Notes: generated by a model from the letters alone, not told the origin. A stretch of 64,000 nt of DNA from Anaerotruncus sp. (GCA_022009795.1 CP091724.1:1091501-1155500); one strand, 5' to 3'; shown: positions 29,941-40,957, numbered from the stretch's first letter. Numbers and translations are program-made.

Positions 29941-29946
29941 GCATAT

Positions 29947-30001
29947 AACAAAAAACCTGCCGTTGCGGATTGAATCATCCGTTTTCGGCAGGTTTTTTTA
30001 T
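29947..30001. terminator. Terminator of the glycogen operon
   Basis: AAAAAACCTGCCG pairs with CGGCAGGTTTTTTT across a loop containing a small inner hairpin (CGGATTGAATCATCCG). It is seven bases past the glgA stop and could also end the lipase transcript coming from the right. Confidence 0.9.
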
Positions 30002-30005
30002 ATTT

Positions 30006-33000
30006 TTATATTTCAAACTCAGTTTGTTTTTTTATTTTTTTCTTTTTCAGCAATATTCCGATAATCAATGCCGTCAATATAATAATCGCCGATGCTGCGG
30101 CAATTATTTTTTTATCAACTTTTTATTAGAAAAATTTTGCTTCTATATTCGTTCCGTCTTTTTGCAACAAGCGTTATTTCTTCCTGTGAGCCGGCGAATT
30201 CCCCGTCAATATACCATCCCTTAAATTGTTCGTTAGAATTTGCCTTTGCTCCCAATGTCATAACATCACCAGCACAAGCTTTTGAAGGGGCTGTTATTTC
30301 TCCGTTTCCATGCTTTACAACATTCACATCAAAAGTCAAATTGTCGGTAATACCGTCTGAATTATAATCGAACTCATAATATCCGGTTTGATTAACGGCT
30401 GAATCTTCTTTTTGCAAAACGCAATCCTTGTAGCTGTCTTGATTTTCTTCAAAGTCGCAATTGATTGCAACACCTTTTTTTATATCAACATCAAAATATG
30501 TTGCTCTTGCGGTTTCGCCGATATCCGAATCATATTCGGAAACAATATAATCCATTTTTCCGACATCGTTTCCTATCAGTTTCACTTCATAAGCGGTGTC
30601 GTTCGGAAAATCAAATTTTTTTGAATCACCGTCAACATACATAGGAATAGAATTTTCTTTGTTTGCAATATCCGCATTAACCTCATTATTAACAATCTGC
30701 CCGACAAGTTCACCGGTGGATTTATCATAAACCTCAACATCAACCGGGCAATTCACTGAATTTGACCAGAATTTTTTTGTTTTTGTTACCGCGTTTGAAG
30801 ACATTGAAAGCATATATGCACAATATGTTTGCGACATATGACCGTCTGCAAAATAAGTATCAAATATCCATCCATCGGTCAGTGAGCCTATTCCTTGATC
30901 TTTTACAAAAAACCACGAAATATCATTATATAATTTTTGATGTGATAAACAGATTGCTGGCCGCTTTTTACATCGTATGTTGTCGGCACCGGACATGTTG
31001 CAATTATCATTTTTTTGCGCCGTCTCGGCCTTTGTTTTTATCATCATCTGTTTTTTTGAGGAGATATTACATTAGGGCAAAGGATTTCTTTAAAATAGTC
31101 CATCGGAGCAACAGCAATTCCCGCAGCACGATATTTTTTTATTGTAAAATTCATCTATATCGCTAACATATGAAGTCATAGATTTAACAACTTTTTTTCT
31201 ACATCCATTGTTCCGAGCGGATAAGGATGATACGTATCATCGATACACAGTAAGGAAAACTCTTCTTGCATATTCTTTTTATACTTGCTGTATATTAAAG
31301 CATTTGTGTTCGACTTACTGGGAAGTGTGTATGTTGTGCCGTATTTACTGTATCCCCATGCAGTAGGTAAAACTTTTGTTACAAAATCTTCCGGATTAAC
31401 AATATTAAAGATTCTTTTTATAATCTTTATTTGATTTTTTTCATTTTTTTGTTAATTTTTGCATTATTGGGTGTCGCAAACGTATATGTAAATAAATCCT
31501 CTTTCTTTATTTTGATATCACCCACGCAACCGTTTTTTTATTATTTTTTTGCTCCAAGTAAATTGGCAGCTGCCGCACCTCTGCTGTGCCCGGTTATTAA
31601 CAATTTAATATTATCGCTTAATTTATGCTTTTTCAAGAAAAATTATTCAGTTTTTAAATATGCAAATTCTTTTTGCATCTGCGAATCCTATATGATACCT
31701 TTCCATTTCAGAATCTTTTGGCATATGTTTTAAGATTATCTTTTTCTGTCTCTTCCCAAAGGGTCGAAATTTGAATACCATTGATAATAGTATGAACCGA
31801 TCAAACTGGTAAGCACTAATGTATATGTTTTACCGTCAAATTCAATGTTTTTTGACGCTATATAGTAATTCACTTCATTTCGTGCTGTTTTTTTGTTTAT
31901 TTCTATATTATTTTCTTCAAATCCCAAATCCAACAGTGCGCTTTTTAACAGTTTCTTCATCTGTATAACCGAGCATTACAAGTTGAGAGGACAATTTTTG
32001 AAAGTTCATGATTATAACTGTTTGAATCCTGATTAAACCAAGATGAATCCAGCGTAAGGGTCGTTGAACCTTTTTACTTTATCTATTTCAAAATAAACAT
32101 TTGCCTGTTTTTTCTCGCCTATTACCTTTTCAAGTTTATTTGATTTAAAATTATAAAACCAATAAGCTTCATCGTTTTCATCGTAAAAAGCTTATTCCCA
32201 ATTCAGAAAACGGACTTCCGTCTGCCAAGTTTAATAAAACGCCGGTATATTTTGTTCCTTCCTCACTTTTTAACTTCACCTTTTCCGGCATAAAAGGTAT
32301 AATAAGTATTGTTAGATTGCATTGTTTTCGTTCCATCATCATTATATGACCAAAACGAGTTTCCGCGTTCTTCATTTACGTAAAATATCGGCAGTAATCC
32401 ACATGCATCGTCATATCTAAAGAAGGCCGATTGTAATGTTCCGTTTTTCATTATCAGTTACCGAAAAAAATAATACACATCATCTTTAACGAGAAATGTG
32501 TTTAACCACACATGGCCTTCAAACATCCTATAATTTCCGTCATAAACGACCTTAGATTTTTTATTCGATAAATCGACCTGAATAATTTCGTATTTGGATA
32601 TGTAAAGATATTTATTTGTTACAAAAAAATTCCGGAGGATCTCCGACTGAAGTGCCAAACGGAGTATAATCGGCATGATAAAGAACTTCTCTGTTATTAC
32701 CATTGATATCACATCGCACATAATCAACGCCGTCATAACAATCATTATATCCGTCACCTTGCTTATATGCATATGATTTATAATAAATATAGTTATTTGA
32801 AAACCGCCAAATCACCGTCTGCATCATTTATAATTACATTTTTCTTCTCCGGTGCTGTTGTTGACTTTTTTTATACATAAATGTTGAAAGTCATATTGCG
32901 TTTTTACCTTCAATTTCATTTTTTTATTGAGAAAGAGTCTGTTTTACCGTTCTTTTTGGACTCCTCTTCAGAACAATATTCAAACGAAAAATTGATTTCC

Positions 33001-33161
33001 GTCATTATCGATTGCTTCATTTATATTGTCAAATTGGTTATTTGCAAGCGTTATATCAGATTCATTGTCTTTTGCATAAATATTTGGAACTGCTATATTT
33101 GATATTGCTGTAATTACAATCAGCGTAACACAAATATGCTTTTTTTAATTATACTTTTCAT
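30006..33161 (-). CDS. Secreted class-3 lipase-like protein (heavily frameshifted)
   Basis: I read this as one long gene of about 1,040 residues broken by more than ten indels. The ATG at 33161 has TGGAGTGA upstream and starts MKSIIKK, followed by a hydrophobic stretch resembling a signal peptide. The first 350 residues are Tyr-rich blades such as RCDINGNNREVLYHADYTPF and KYLYISKYEIIQVDLSNKKS. The middle carries DSSWFNQDSNSYNHELSK, TYTLVLTSLIGSYYYQWYSN and the nucleophile elbow LITGHSRGAAAANLLG (about 31600), then IFNIVNPEDFVTKVLP, as in Lipase_3 hydrolases. Near the end come an InlB-like repeat (QFKGWYIDGEFAGSQEEITL) and a C-terminal membrane helix, IIAAASAIIILTALIIGIL. Base composition is much more AT-rich than the neighbours. 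It could be a decaying pseudogene or two genes. Confidence 0.55.
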
Positions 33162-33361
33162 AAAAAAATCACTCCACACATAAAATTATTGCTGAAATTT
33201 CCAATCATTTTTGCGCAATATAAATAACAAACGCAAACAGATAATTACATTTATCATTTTATATTAACATCGATTTTATATCTATATTCTGTCAGCATAC
33301 TGTTTGGCTAAACAACAATAATTTTCTATTGCCAACCATAAATGTTTTGCTCTTTACAAAC
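33162..33361. other. AT-rich region upstream of the lipase gene
   Basis: Noncoding and very AT-rich. It should hold the lipase gene promoter on the minus strand, but I see no clear pair of boxes. Confidence 0.3.
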
Positions 33362-33402
33362 TGAAAACCGCAGATTAGGCGTTGGCGAAATCTGCGGTTT
33401 TA
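33362..33402. terminator. Terminator of tex
   Basis: AACCGCAGATT pairs with AATCTGCGGTT across a short loop, followed by TTTATTTT on the plus strand and T-rich sequence on the other side. It abuts the tex stop. Confidence 0.8.
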
Positions 33403-33404
33403 TT

Positions 33405-35564
33405 TTATGCGTTATTTTCTTTTGGCTTTTTCATCGTGAGCGAAATGCGCTTTTTTGCAACATCAACCCCGAGCACCCAAACGGTGACTATATCGCCCAC
33501 CTTGAGCACATCCGAAGGATGCTTGATATAGCGATTTGTGATTTGTGAAATGTGCACAAGCCCGTCCTGATGGACCCCCACATCAACAAATGCACCGAAA
33601 TCGATAACATTGCGTACCGTGCCTTTAAGCTCCATGCCCTCTTTCAAATCCTCAATGCCCATAACATCCGTTCTGAGCATGGGCTGAGGCAATTCCTCGC
33701 GCGGGTCTCTGCCCGGCTTGCCGAGTTCGGATATAATATCCTTCAGCGTCGGCTCGCCGATATCGAGCCGGGCGGCAAGAGCGCTTGTGCCCTGCGTTTC
33801 AACCGCCGATTCGATTGCCGAAATATTACCTCCGCGAACATCGCTTTCCGAAACACCGCATATTTTAAGCAGCTGCTTTTGCCGCAGGATAAGATTCCGG
33901 GTGGACTGCCGTGTTATCAAGCACTTCTTTTGATTCCGAAATCCTTAAAAAGCCCGCGCACTGCTCAAATGCTTTAGGGCCGAGCTTCGGCACCTTTTTC
34001 AGCTGTGTGCGCGATGTGAAGCTGCCGTTTTCCTCTCTGTAAGCCGTTATATTCTTTGCTATTGCGGAGGAGACGCCCGAAACGCGCAGCAAAAGCGATG
34101 GTGACGCTGTGTTTAAATCAACGCCGACGGAATTTACGCAATCTTCAACAACACCGTCCAACGCCGCCGAAAGCTCTTTTTGCGGCATATCGTGCTGATA
34201 TTGACCAACGCCGATGGACTTGGGGTCTATCTTTACAAGCTCCGCCAGAGGATCCTGCAAGCGCCTTGCTATTGAAACCGCCGAGCGCAAAGAAACATCA
34301 TATTCCGGAAACTCCTCTGCCGCAAGCTTTGAAGCCGAATAAACGGAAGCGCCGGCTTCGCTTACCACCATATAAACAATGCCGCAATCAAGTTCCCTGA
34401 TAACCTCGGCGGCAAAAGCCTCTGTTTCATGTGATGCCGTGCCGTTTCCGATTGCAAACATTTTAACATTGTATTTTTTTAACAAAGCCTTTGATTGTTT
34501 TCTTTGCTTCCTCGATTTTATTGTGAGGCGGCGCGCAATATATAACGCCTGTGTCAAGCACCTTGCCGTTTTCATCAACAACGGCAACCTTGCAGCCCGT
34601 GCGATAACCGGGATCAAGCCCGATTGTTACCTTGCCTTTAACAGGCGGCTGCATAAGAAGCTGAGCCGTATTTTTAGAGAAAACCTTTATGGAATCCTCG
34701 CATGCGCGGTCGGTTAATTCATTTCTGATTTCCCTTTCTATGCTTGGGAAAACAAGGCGTGTGTAAGCATCGTCGGCAGCATCGCGCACCAAATCCACGC
34801 ACGCCGAATCGTTTTTTTAACATGAAGCCCCGTAAGCACGCCGAGCCCGCTTGATTTATCAACATCAAGCGAAACCTTCAAGAAGCCTTCTTTTTCGCCG
34901 CGATTCACGGCAAGGATTCTGTGATTTGCGATTTTTGCAACAGGCTCGCGATAATCGCCGTAAGCCCTCATAAACACCCAAATCATCTTTTGCGCCTTTG
35001 GAAACGATATCTCCGTGCGCACGGCAAACATAGCGAAGCTGTTTTTCTGCCCGTGGGATCATCGGAAATCATTTCCGCAATAATATCCTTTGCGCCGGCA
35101 ATCGCCGCATCGCAGTCCGGCACTTCATCGTTTATAAAATCCGCGGCGTATTCAAGCGGGTCAAAACCGGGCTTTTGCTCATAAATTTTAAGCGCAAGCG
35201 GCTCAAGCCCCTTGGCCTTGGCAACGGATGCCCTTGTTTTGCGCTTTGGCCTGTATGGGCGGTAAATATCCTCAATTTCCGTGAGCGTTTTGGCATTTAA
35301 AAGCGCGTTGGCTATTTCTTCCGTCATCGCGCCCTGCTCCTCAATCGAAGCACTCACTTTTTCTTTTTGCTCCTGAAGCGAACGCAGATATTGCAGGCGC
35401 TCGTAAATTTGCCTGAGCAATTGATCGTCAAGCGATCCGGTGGCTTCTTTTCTGTATCTTGCAATAAAGGGAATCGTGTTTGCGTCGTCAATAAGCTGCA
35501 CGGTATTATCAATCTGCCACTGCTTTAATTTAAATTCTGCGGCAAGAATTTCGTTTATGTTCAT
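33405..35564 (-). CDS. tex: Tex-family transcription accessory protein (frameshifted)
   Basis: Tex is a nucleic-acid-binding protein with an N-terminal helical region, YqgF-like nuclease fold, helix-hairpin-helix motifs and a C-terminal S1 domain. The start is MNINEILAAEFKLKQWQIDN, followed by TIPFIARYRKEATGSLDDQL and LNAKTLTEIEDIYRPYRPKR. The middle shows VTIGLDPGYRTGCKVAVVDE and FAIGNGTASHETEAFAAEVI. The HhH part has NTASPSLLLRVSGVSSAIAK, and the S1 domain has VIDFGAFVDVGVHQDGLVHI. Indels near 35050, 34815, 34480 and 33890 break it. About 715 residues, normal. The ATG at 35564 follows GGAGG and is 22 bp after corA. Confidence 0.93.
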
Positions 35565-35586
35565 TTCGTTCCTCCGAACAGGTAAA

Positions 35587-36543
35587 TTATTTACCTATCC
35601 ACTTTTTCTTTTTAAATATAACGGCAAGCACCGTAACAACCGTTATCGAAAGCAAAATCACGAATAAATAGCCGTATTTCCAATAAAGCTCCGGCATATT
35701 GCGAAAGTTCATTCCGTACCAGCCCACTATAACCGTGAGCGGAAAAAAATATTGCCGTAACAACCGTGAATATTTGCATCGTGCGGTTTGATTTTTATGT
35801 CTATATAAGATTGATATGCGTCCTGAAGATGCACCACCGATCCGCTCAGCATATCAACATCATCGCGCAGGCGAATTGTTTTTTTGGTGAAATTGGAAAT
35901 GTAGCGCAAATAATTGTCGTCGAAAATTTCATTTTCGTTGTCCTCAAGCGCGTCGCCTATATCAATCAGCTGCTCATAATAATTTCGCATGGTGAGCAGT
36001 TCTTTTTTCATATGCAAAAGCTGCAAATTAAAATCGCTGCTCACTCTGTCGTGAAGCACAAGCTCCTCAAGCTGAGTTATTTCATAGCCCATATCTTCAA
36101 TTGTGTTTGAATCGCTGCTTGTAAGGCAATCCAAAAAAAGCATATATCAGCTTTTTCAAGAGTTATGTTAATAGGCGAATATCTGCCGAGGCATTCCATA
36201 AATTTGTCGCGCGTGGAGCAATCCGTATCCCGCACATCAACAACGATAAGCAGATTTTTTTCTTTATAAACAGCGCCACGGAATCACGCTCGCCGTTTAC
36301 ATCATCGGGATTTATAACGGAAATTTTTTTGTGAAGCAATAATCGTCAAAAACCTCTGCACCGAAACGGCAGTGATAATAAAAATTATCCGATTTGAGCA
36401 TTTCGGCAGTTGCGGCAGCAAAACCGAATTGCGAATAAATGCGCTCAAATTCCGAAACGGTAACATATCCCGCAGTAACATAATGATTGTCTATTTGATC
36501 GGTTTCTACCGTTGTTACATCATCCGAAAACTGATAAAAACAT
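35587..36543 (-). CDS. corA: CorA-like magnesium transporter (frameshifted)
   Basis: CorA-type channels import magnesium or other divalent metals. The cytoplasmic part has FSDDVTTVETDQIDNHYVTA, VLHDRVSSDFNLQLLHMKK and a long helix ending SGSVVHLQDAYQSYIDI. After a shift near 35795 comes the membrane end IFTVVTAIFFPLTVIVGWYG with the signature YGMNF and a second helix, LFVILLSITVVTVLAVI, then a Lys-rich tail. The start is the ATG at 36543; one T in the following run must be dropped to keep the frame. Several more indels lie between 36120 and 36340. About 315 residues. It precedes tex closely. Confidence 0.85.
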
Positions 36544-36572
36544 ACTGCCTACACCAACCCTTTTCTGAAATT

Positions 36573-36602
36573 ATGCGCCCGACGGCAAGCCGGCGGGCGA
36601 TG
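36573..36602 (-). terminator. Hairpin after rubrerythrin
   Basis: CGCCCGCCGGC and GCCGTCGGGCG form an 11-bp stem with a TT loop about ten bases past the rubrerythrin stop. The T tract is weak, so it may act as an RNA-stabilising hairpin or a poor terminator. Confidence 0.5.
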
Positions 36603-36610
36603 CGTTTTAA

Positions 36611-37153
36611 TCAATAATTTTCCGCTTTGATTTCAAAATATGACTGCGGATGAGCGCAAACGGGGCAAACCTCAGGCGCGGCCTTGCCTATAACAATATG
36701 GCCGCAATTTGAGCATTTCCAAATCTTATCTTCATCACGGCTGAAAACGATGCCGCCCTGCACATTTTGCAGCAATTTCAAATATCTTTCCTCATGCTCC
36801 TTTTCGATTTTACCCACCTCTTCAAAAAGATAAGCAATATCGTCAAATCCCTCTTCCCTTGCTTCTTTTGCGAAAGCGGCATACATATCCGTCCACTCAT
36901 AATTTTCGCCGTTTGCGGCATCCTGCAAATTAACCGCCGTGCCGGGAATTGCGCCGCCGTGCAAAAGCTTAAACCAAATTTTTGCATGCTCTTTTTCATT
37001 CATTGCAGTTTCCGTGAAAATGGCTGCAATTTGATTATAACCGTCCTTTTTAGCCTTTGATGCATAATATTGATATTTGGTATGTGCCTGGCTTTCGCCT
37101 GCAAATGCCGCCATAAGATTGGCCTGAGTTTTTGTTCCCTCTAATTTTTTCAT
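36611..37153 (-). CDS. rbr: Rubrerythrin
   Basis: Rubrerythrin reduces hydrogen peroxide in anaerobes. The N-terminal diiron ferritin-like domain has NLMAAFAGESQAHTKYQYYA and TAMNEKEHAKIWFKLLHGG, with the second Glu/His set in YLFEEVGKIEKEHEERYLKL. The C-terminal rubredoxin domain has the two Cys pairs in WKCSNCGHIVIGKAAPEVCP and VCAHPQ. The start is the ATG at 37153 (MKKLEGTKTQANL) with AAGGAG upstream. Intact, 180 residues. It follows the P-type ATPase-like gene but probably has its own function. Confidence 0.96.
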   Translation of the reverse strand: MKKLEGTKTQANLMAAFAGESQAHTKYQYYASKAKKDGYNQIAAIFTETAMNEKEHAKIWFKLLHGGAIPGTAVNLQDAANGENYEWTDMYAAFAKEAREEGFDDIAYLFEEVGKIEKEHEERYLKLLQNVQGGIVFSRDEDKIWKCSNCGHIVIGKAAPEVCPVCAHPQSYFEIKAENY

Positions 37154-37189
37154 ATAAAGCACTCCTTAAAAATATTGCGGCGAAGCAAA

Positions 37190-39681
37190 TTAAACGCCGT
37201 TTTTTTCTAATTTTTGTAACCAAAAGCACAAATATACTCCACACGGCTTGGAAAAATAATAACATTAACAGCCGTAAGCTGACTCATTCCGCCCATAAAG
37301 CCGAGAAGCGCCGCAACGCCGAACCCTATGGCAGAGCCGAATGCACTGAGTGCTGAAATTGTTTTTTCCGTGCCCACAAGATTATCCGCACCGAGCACAG
37401 ACGCGATAAACGCCTGCGCAGAGCCGTTGTGCACTGCATATGCGGGGCTTTTTTCGGCAACCGCGCCGCTGTATTTTTCAAAGCTGCGGCCGTTTGAAGC
37501 CGTCATAACCCTAATGAAGCCCTCCGGCACATCAAATATTTTTTTAAGCTTTCTTCGTTTATATAAGGATCACAGCTGCGCAAAATAACGGTTATTCCGC
37601 TGCGTTCCAGCTTTTTAAGCAGCTTTTTGAGCGTTGGATCCGCCTCGTAGCTGACTATAAACATAGCCATAACCTTGCCCGCCACGGCAAGATAAAGCGC
37701 TTTTCTGCCCTTTCTGGTGTATTTTTTTTCATAATCCTCTTTGGGCACGGTAACGCCGTGGTGAATTAGCAAATCGCGATTGCCGACAAGGATTTTCTTT
37801 TGATATATCCAAGCCGATGTGCCCATTTTATCCTCATAAATAACGCCGTCAACCTGCGGCAAAATGGACTGCTTGCCCACAATAACATCATCAAAAAAAC
37901 ATTGGCAAGCGGGCTTTTTTTATTTGCATAACCACCGCCGCGGTTTGCAAAATCGCATCGTCTATTTTTGCACCGTTAAAGGTTTTTATGCCATGCAGAT
38001 TGCATGAGCGCGAACCGAAAAGATCCGCCGCCTCCATCACAAGCGCGTTTGAATTGTGCACATAATGTGCGCCCTCAAAGCCGCAAACCATAGCGCCGCT
38101 TTTTCGCAAGTGATTTTGAAACCTGCGAAAGTGCGCGGTTTGAAGCTAAAAGCGTTATTGCCGGGCAGGAGATTATAAGCCCCGCCGTGAGCATGTTAAA
38201 CGCCTCGTTCCAATTTTTTGATGAGGCCGATAATCACAAACATTGCCAAATTAAAGCAAATAAATACGGGCGAAAGCACCTTTGCCGTTTTATCCGCCGG
38301 CTCATATGCAAAAGAAATTTCCAAAAAGCTTGTGGGAAAATCCGTTTTAACGCTGTATTTCAAATAAGGCTCGCCCTCAAGCATGTTTTTGGAGATTATT
38401 CGTGCGTCTACCTCGTTTACAATATCCTCAACGGTTGATTTATCCCCTCTGCCGGTTAAAAATTCAAAGTTGCTTATAACCCTCTCAACCGTTTGTCTCC
38501 TGCCGAGCTCCGCTATAAACACGGCAAAAAAACCGCCGCCGACGGAAACAGCGTGCCCCCCATCGTAAATCAAATCCGGATTTGCCAAAAAGCACACCTG
38601 TGTTTACAGCCGCAATCACAGCCGCCACGGTTACGGGAAAATAACAGTTTATTCCTTTTTTGAGATTAAGCCCGCGCAAAAAGCGTGCCGATATTTGTTA
38701 TCATCACAGCGGCATAAATTATGATTGCCGTTAAATAACAATTGAAATCATCGTTTAAAAAAAGGAGGGCAAATACGCCGTGTTTTTTTAGCACTGTAAT
38801 CAGAAGCAAAAGCACACCGAAAACAACGGTGAACGAAACACGCAAATTGCTTTTTGTTTTAAGCTTAAAAAGGATTTCAAGCGTTTGAGTGCGCTCGCTG
38901 CTTTTCCTGTAATCGTCAAATTTAATTTTTTTGCGCGGCTTTTATCGTCGCCCCTCAAATTCCTCCGGCGTAAAAAAAGGCGAAAATTTATTCACCTTTT
39001 TCCTCACGCCTGCGGCGAAGCTGCTCTTCGGCAAGTTCCTCGTCTATCACGGGAACCTCGTCCACCTCATCGTCAAAGCCCGTCATCCTGATTTGGTCGG
39101 AATTGTCATATTCGTCCTTTTCGGGCACAAAATCGGATTTACTTTCACGATTTGCCGAAAATACCGTTCGCGTTTTATCAAGCTCATCAACAGCAAGAAT
39201 TGTGGGTATTTCCTGCAAATCAAGAGTTTTATCAAACCTGGAGCGGCTTTTTATCGTGGCCGCCTTTTCTATAATTCGCGGCGGAGCCGAGCCGTATTCC
39301 GCGTCTGCCGAATGGCTTTTGAAAAACCTTTTCGCCTCGCCTTTAGCAATCGGCACCACCGCCGTTTTATCCGGGTTCGGCACCTTTGCCGTTTTTTGGC
39401 GTGAAAGCTTAGGCACCACGGCGGTTTTATCGTTTGCCGGCTGCGGCGCGGGTTTGGTTTTTCCCGGCACATATGCCCTAACCTTTTCCGTTTCTTCGGC
39501 ATTTGAAGCGGTGCTTTTTTGAGATTTCGGCACAAAGGTTTTAACCGGCTCCGGCTCGAGCGGCTCATCAACGCTTTTGATTTTTTCTTTTGCTTCGGCG
39601 GATTTTTCTGTCTATGCTTTTAAGCACCGCCTCGGCTTCTTTTAAAATCTCTTCAACCGAAAGATCTTTATTTTCACTCAT
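37190..39681 (-). CDS. Degenerate P-type ATPase-like membrane protein (frameshifted)
   Basis: A reconstructed protein of about 825 residues. The ATG at 39681 begins MSENKDLSVEEILKEAEAVL. The first 230 residues are hydrophilic and carry repeated Lys-Thr motifs (KTFVP near 47, DKTAVVPK near 84, KTAKVP near 96, DKTAVVPI near 104). Membrane helices follow (SFTVVFGVLLLLITVL, LTAIIIYAAVMITNIGTLFA, YFPVTVAAVIAAVNTGVLF). An actuator-like region leads to SPVFICFNLAMFVIIGLI, then FNMLTAGLIISCPAITLLAS, which aligns with the P-type CPx helix. The phosphorylation site DKTGT is absent: the region reads HNSNALVMEAADLFGSR. The TGD and GDGxND motifs are also missing (ITVILRSCDPYI; no counterpart). It follows rlmB by 12 bp. 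A catalytically dead P-type ATPase homologue, function unknown. Confidence 0.65.
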
Positions 39682-39693
39682 TCAAATCACTCA

Positions 39694-40467
39694 TCACAAG
39701 CCAAGCCTTTGCCTGGCGATTTCATACATAATTACGGACGCCGCAACGGAGGCGTTAAGGCTGTTTACATTGCCGCGCATCGGCAACGAAACGGTTACAT
39801 CGCACTTTTCCTTAACGAGCCTGCCCACGCCTTTGCCCTCGCTGCCCACAACAAGCGCCGCGCCGCCCGAAAAATCGGTTTTGCACCAAGGCTGCCCGTC
39901 CATATCCGCGGCATAAACCCAAATGTTTTTCTTTTTTAAATCCTCAATGGTTGAGGCAAGATTTGAAACTCTTGCCACCTTAACATATTCAAGTGCGCCG
40001 CATGCGGTTTTTGCAACTATAAAATTAAGCCCCGCGTTTCTGCGCTTCGGAATTATAACGCCGTGCACACCGCATGCCTCCGCCGTTCTGATAATGGCGC
40101 CGAGGTTACGGCTGTCCTCAATTTCATCGCAGATAATTATAAACGGTGCCTCTTTGCGTTTCTCTGCAGCAGCAAGAATATCCTCCACGCTGCTGTATTC
40201 ATGCGCGGGCACATTCGCCACCACGCCCTGATGATTTGCACCGCCGCACATAAAATCAAGTTTACGCGAATCGGCCTCTTTAATAACAATGCCCCTTTCG
40301 CGCGCAGCGGCAACGATTTTGTTTATCGAGCCTTCTCTGCTGCCCTTTGCGATTAAGATATTTTCTATTTCTCTGCCGCTTTTCAGAAGCTCGGCCACGG
40401 CGTTTCTGCCTATAACCATATTATCGTTTTCAATAAATTTTTGTGTGTTTTTATTATCCTTTGCCAT
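39694..40467 (-). CDS. rlmB: 23S rRNA 2'-O-methyltransferase, TrmH/RlmB family
   Basis: An intact SpoU-family methyltransferase of 257 residues that 2'-O-methylates a guanosine in 23S rRNA. The N-terminal L30e-like domain has MVIGRNAVAELLKSGREIEN and MCGGANHQGVVANVPAHEY. The knotted SPOUT domain carries the motifs DEIEDSRNLGAIIRTAEACG, ALVVGSEGKGVGRLVKEKCD and LPMRGNVNSLNASVAASVIM. Substrate position follows the family and is not proven here. It is immediately upstream of the degenerate P-type ATPase gene. Confidence 0.93.
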   Translation of the reverse strand: MAKDNKNTQKFIENDNMVIGRNAVAELLKSGREIENILIAKGSREGSINKIVAAARERGIVIKEADSRKLDFMCGGANHQGVVANVPAHEYSSVEDILAAAEKRKEAPFIIICDEIEDSRNLGAIIRTAEACGVHGVIIPKRRNAGLNFIVAKTACGALEYVKVARVSNLASTIEDLKKKNIWVYAADMDGQPWCKTDFSGGAALVVGSEGKGVGRLVKEKCDVTVSLPMRGNVNSLNASVAASVIMYEIARQRLGL

Positions 40468-40566
40468 TTAAAATTCCGAAACCTTTCAACTTTTTGCAAG
40501 CGATTTTCGCATATCGGATTTAATTTTGCACACGCGGGCATTTAGGCATATTGCGAAAGCCTTTTC

Positions 40567-40850
40567 TTAAGCAGGCGGGAATCGAACGCAACATGGTTTA
40601 AAGCAACCGATTTCCGCGTATGCTGCGTTAAAATACTTGTTAATCCGAAAGGATTAACTGCGTTTTATGCCTTGCCTACACAAAAATCGTTTTACTTTAA
40701 ACTGCTTGCACCGAAAACGATGTCGACGAGGATGAATTTTTGTTTTTGAGACCGCAGGCGTGCTGACGCACGCCAAGGGCGAAAATGCGAAAAGTCGCCG
40801 CGTCGTCCCGTTTTAGGCATATCGGGTTCGACTCCCGCCTGCTTAAAGCG
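40567..40850. mobile_element. Inverted-repeat element, copy C, with tRNA T-arm-like ends
   Basis: The left end CTTAAGCAGGCGGGAATCGAAC (40566-40587) and right end GTTCGACTCCCGCCTGCTTAA (about 40827-40846) are inverted repeats with one mismatch over 21 bp. Read on the plus strand, the right end looks like a tRNA T-arm and acceptor. The interior shares blocks with copy A: CTGCGTTAAAATAC at 40623, a stem TTAATCC/GGATTAA, TTTATGCCTTGCC near 40664 and AAACTGC near 40699. A further hairpin GGCGTGC/GCACGCC lies at about 40758. No coding sequence. It fills the gap between rlmB and hisF. Confidence 0.5.
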
Positions 40851-40923
40851 GGGCGTAAAAATCCGTTATTTTTTTAATATATAATTTATTATAACATTTA
40901 GCATGCCGACTTTCAATCAAAAA

Positions 40924-40952
40924 AAGCCGACCGAATAATAAATTCGGTCGGC
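40924..40952 (-). terminator. Terminator of hisHF
   Basis: GCCGACCGAAT pairs perfectly with ATTCGGTCGGC across a five-base loop, with a T tract on the minus strand just after the hisF stop. Confidence 0.9.
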
Positions 40953-40957
40953 AAAAT

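Noticed and set aside
37050..37265. A minus-strand frame extending the P-type ATPase-like protein into rubrerythrin
   Set aside because: It overlaps the start of an intact rubrerythrin gene; a stop at about 37190 is more sensible.
40567..40850. tmRNA (ssrA) gene suggested by the T-arm-like 3' end
   Set aside because: The 5' end is an inverted copy of the same arm, and I see no tag peptide reading frame or typical tmRNA 5' sequence. The shared interior with copy A fits a repeat element better.
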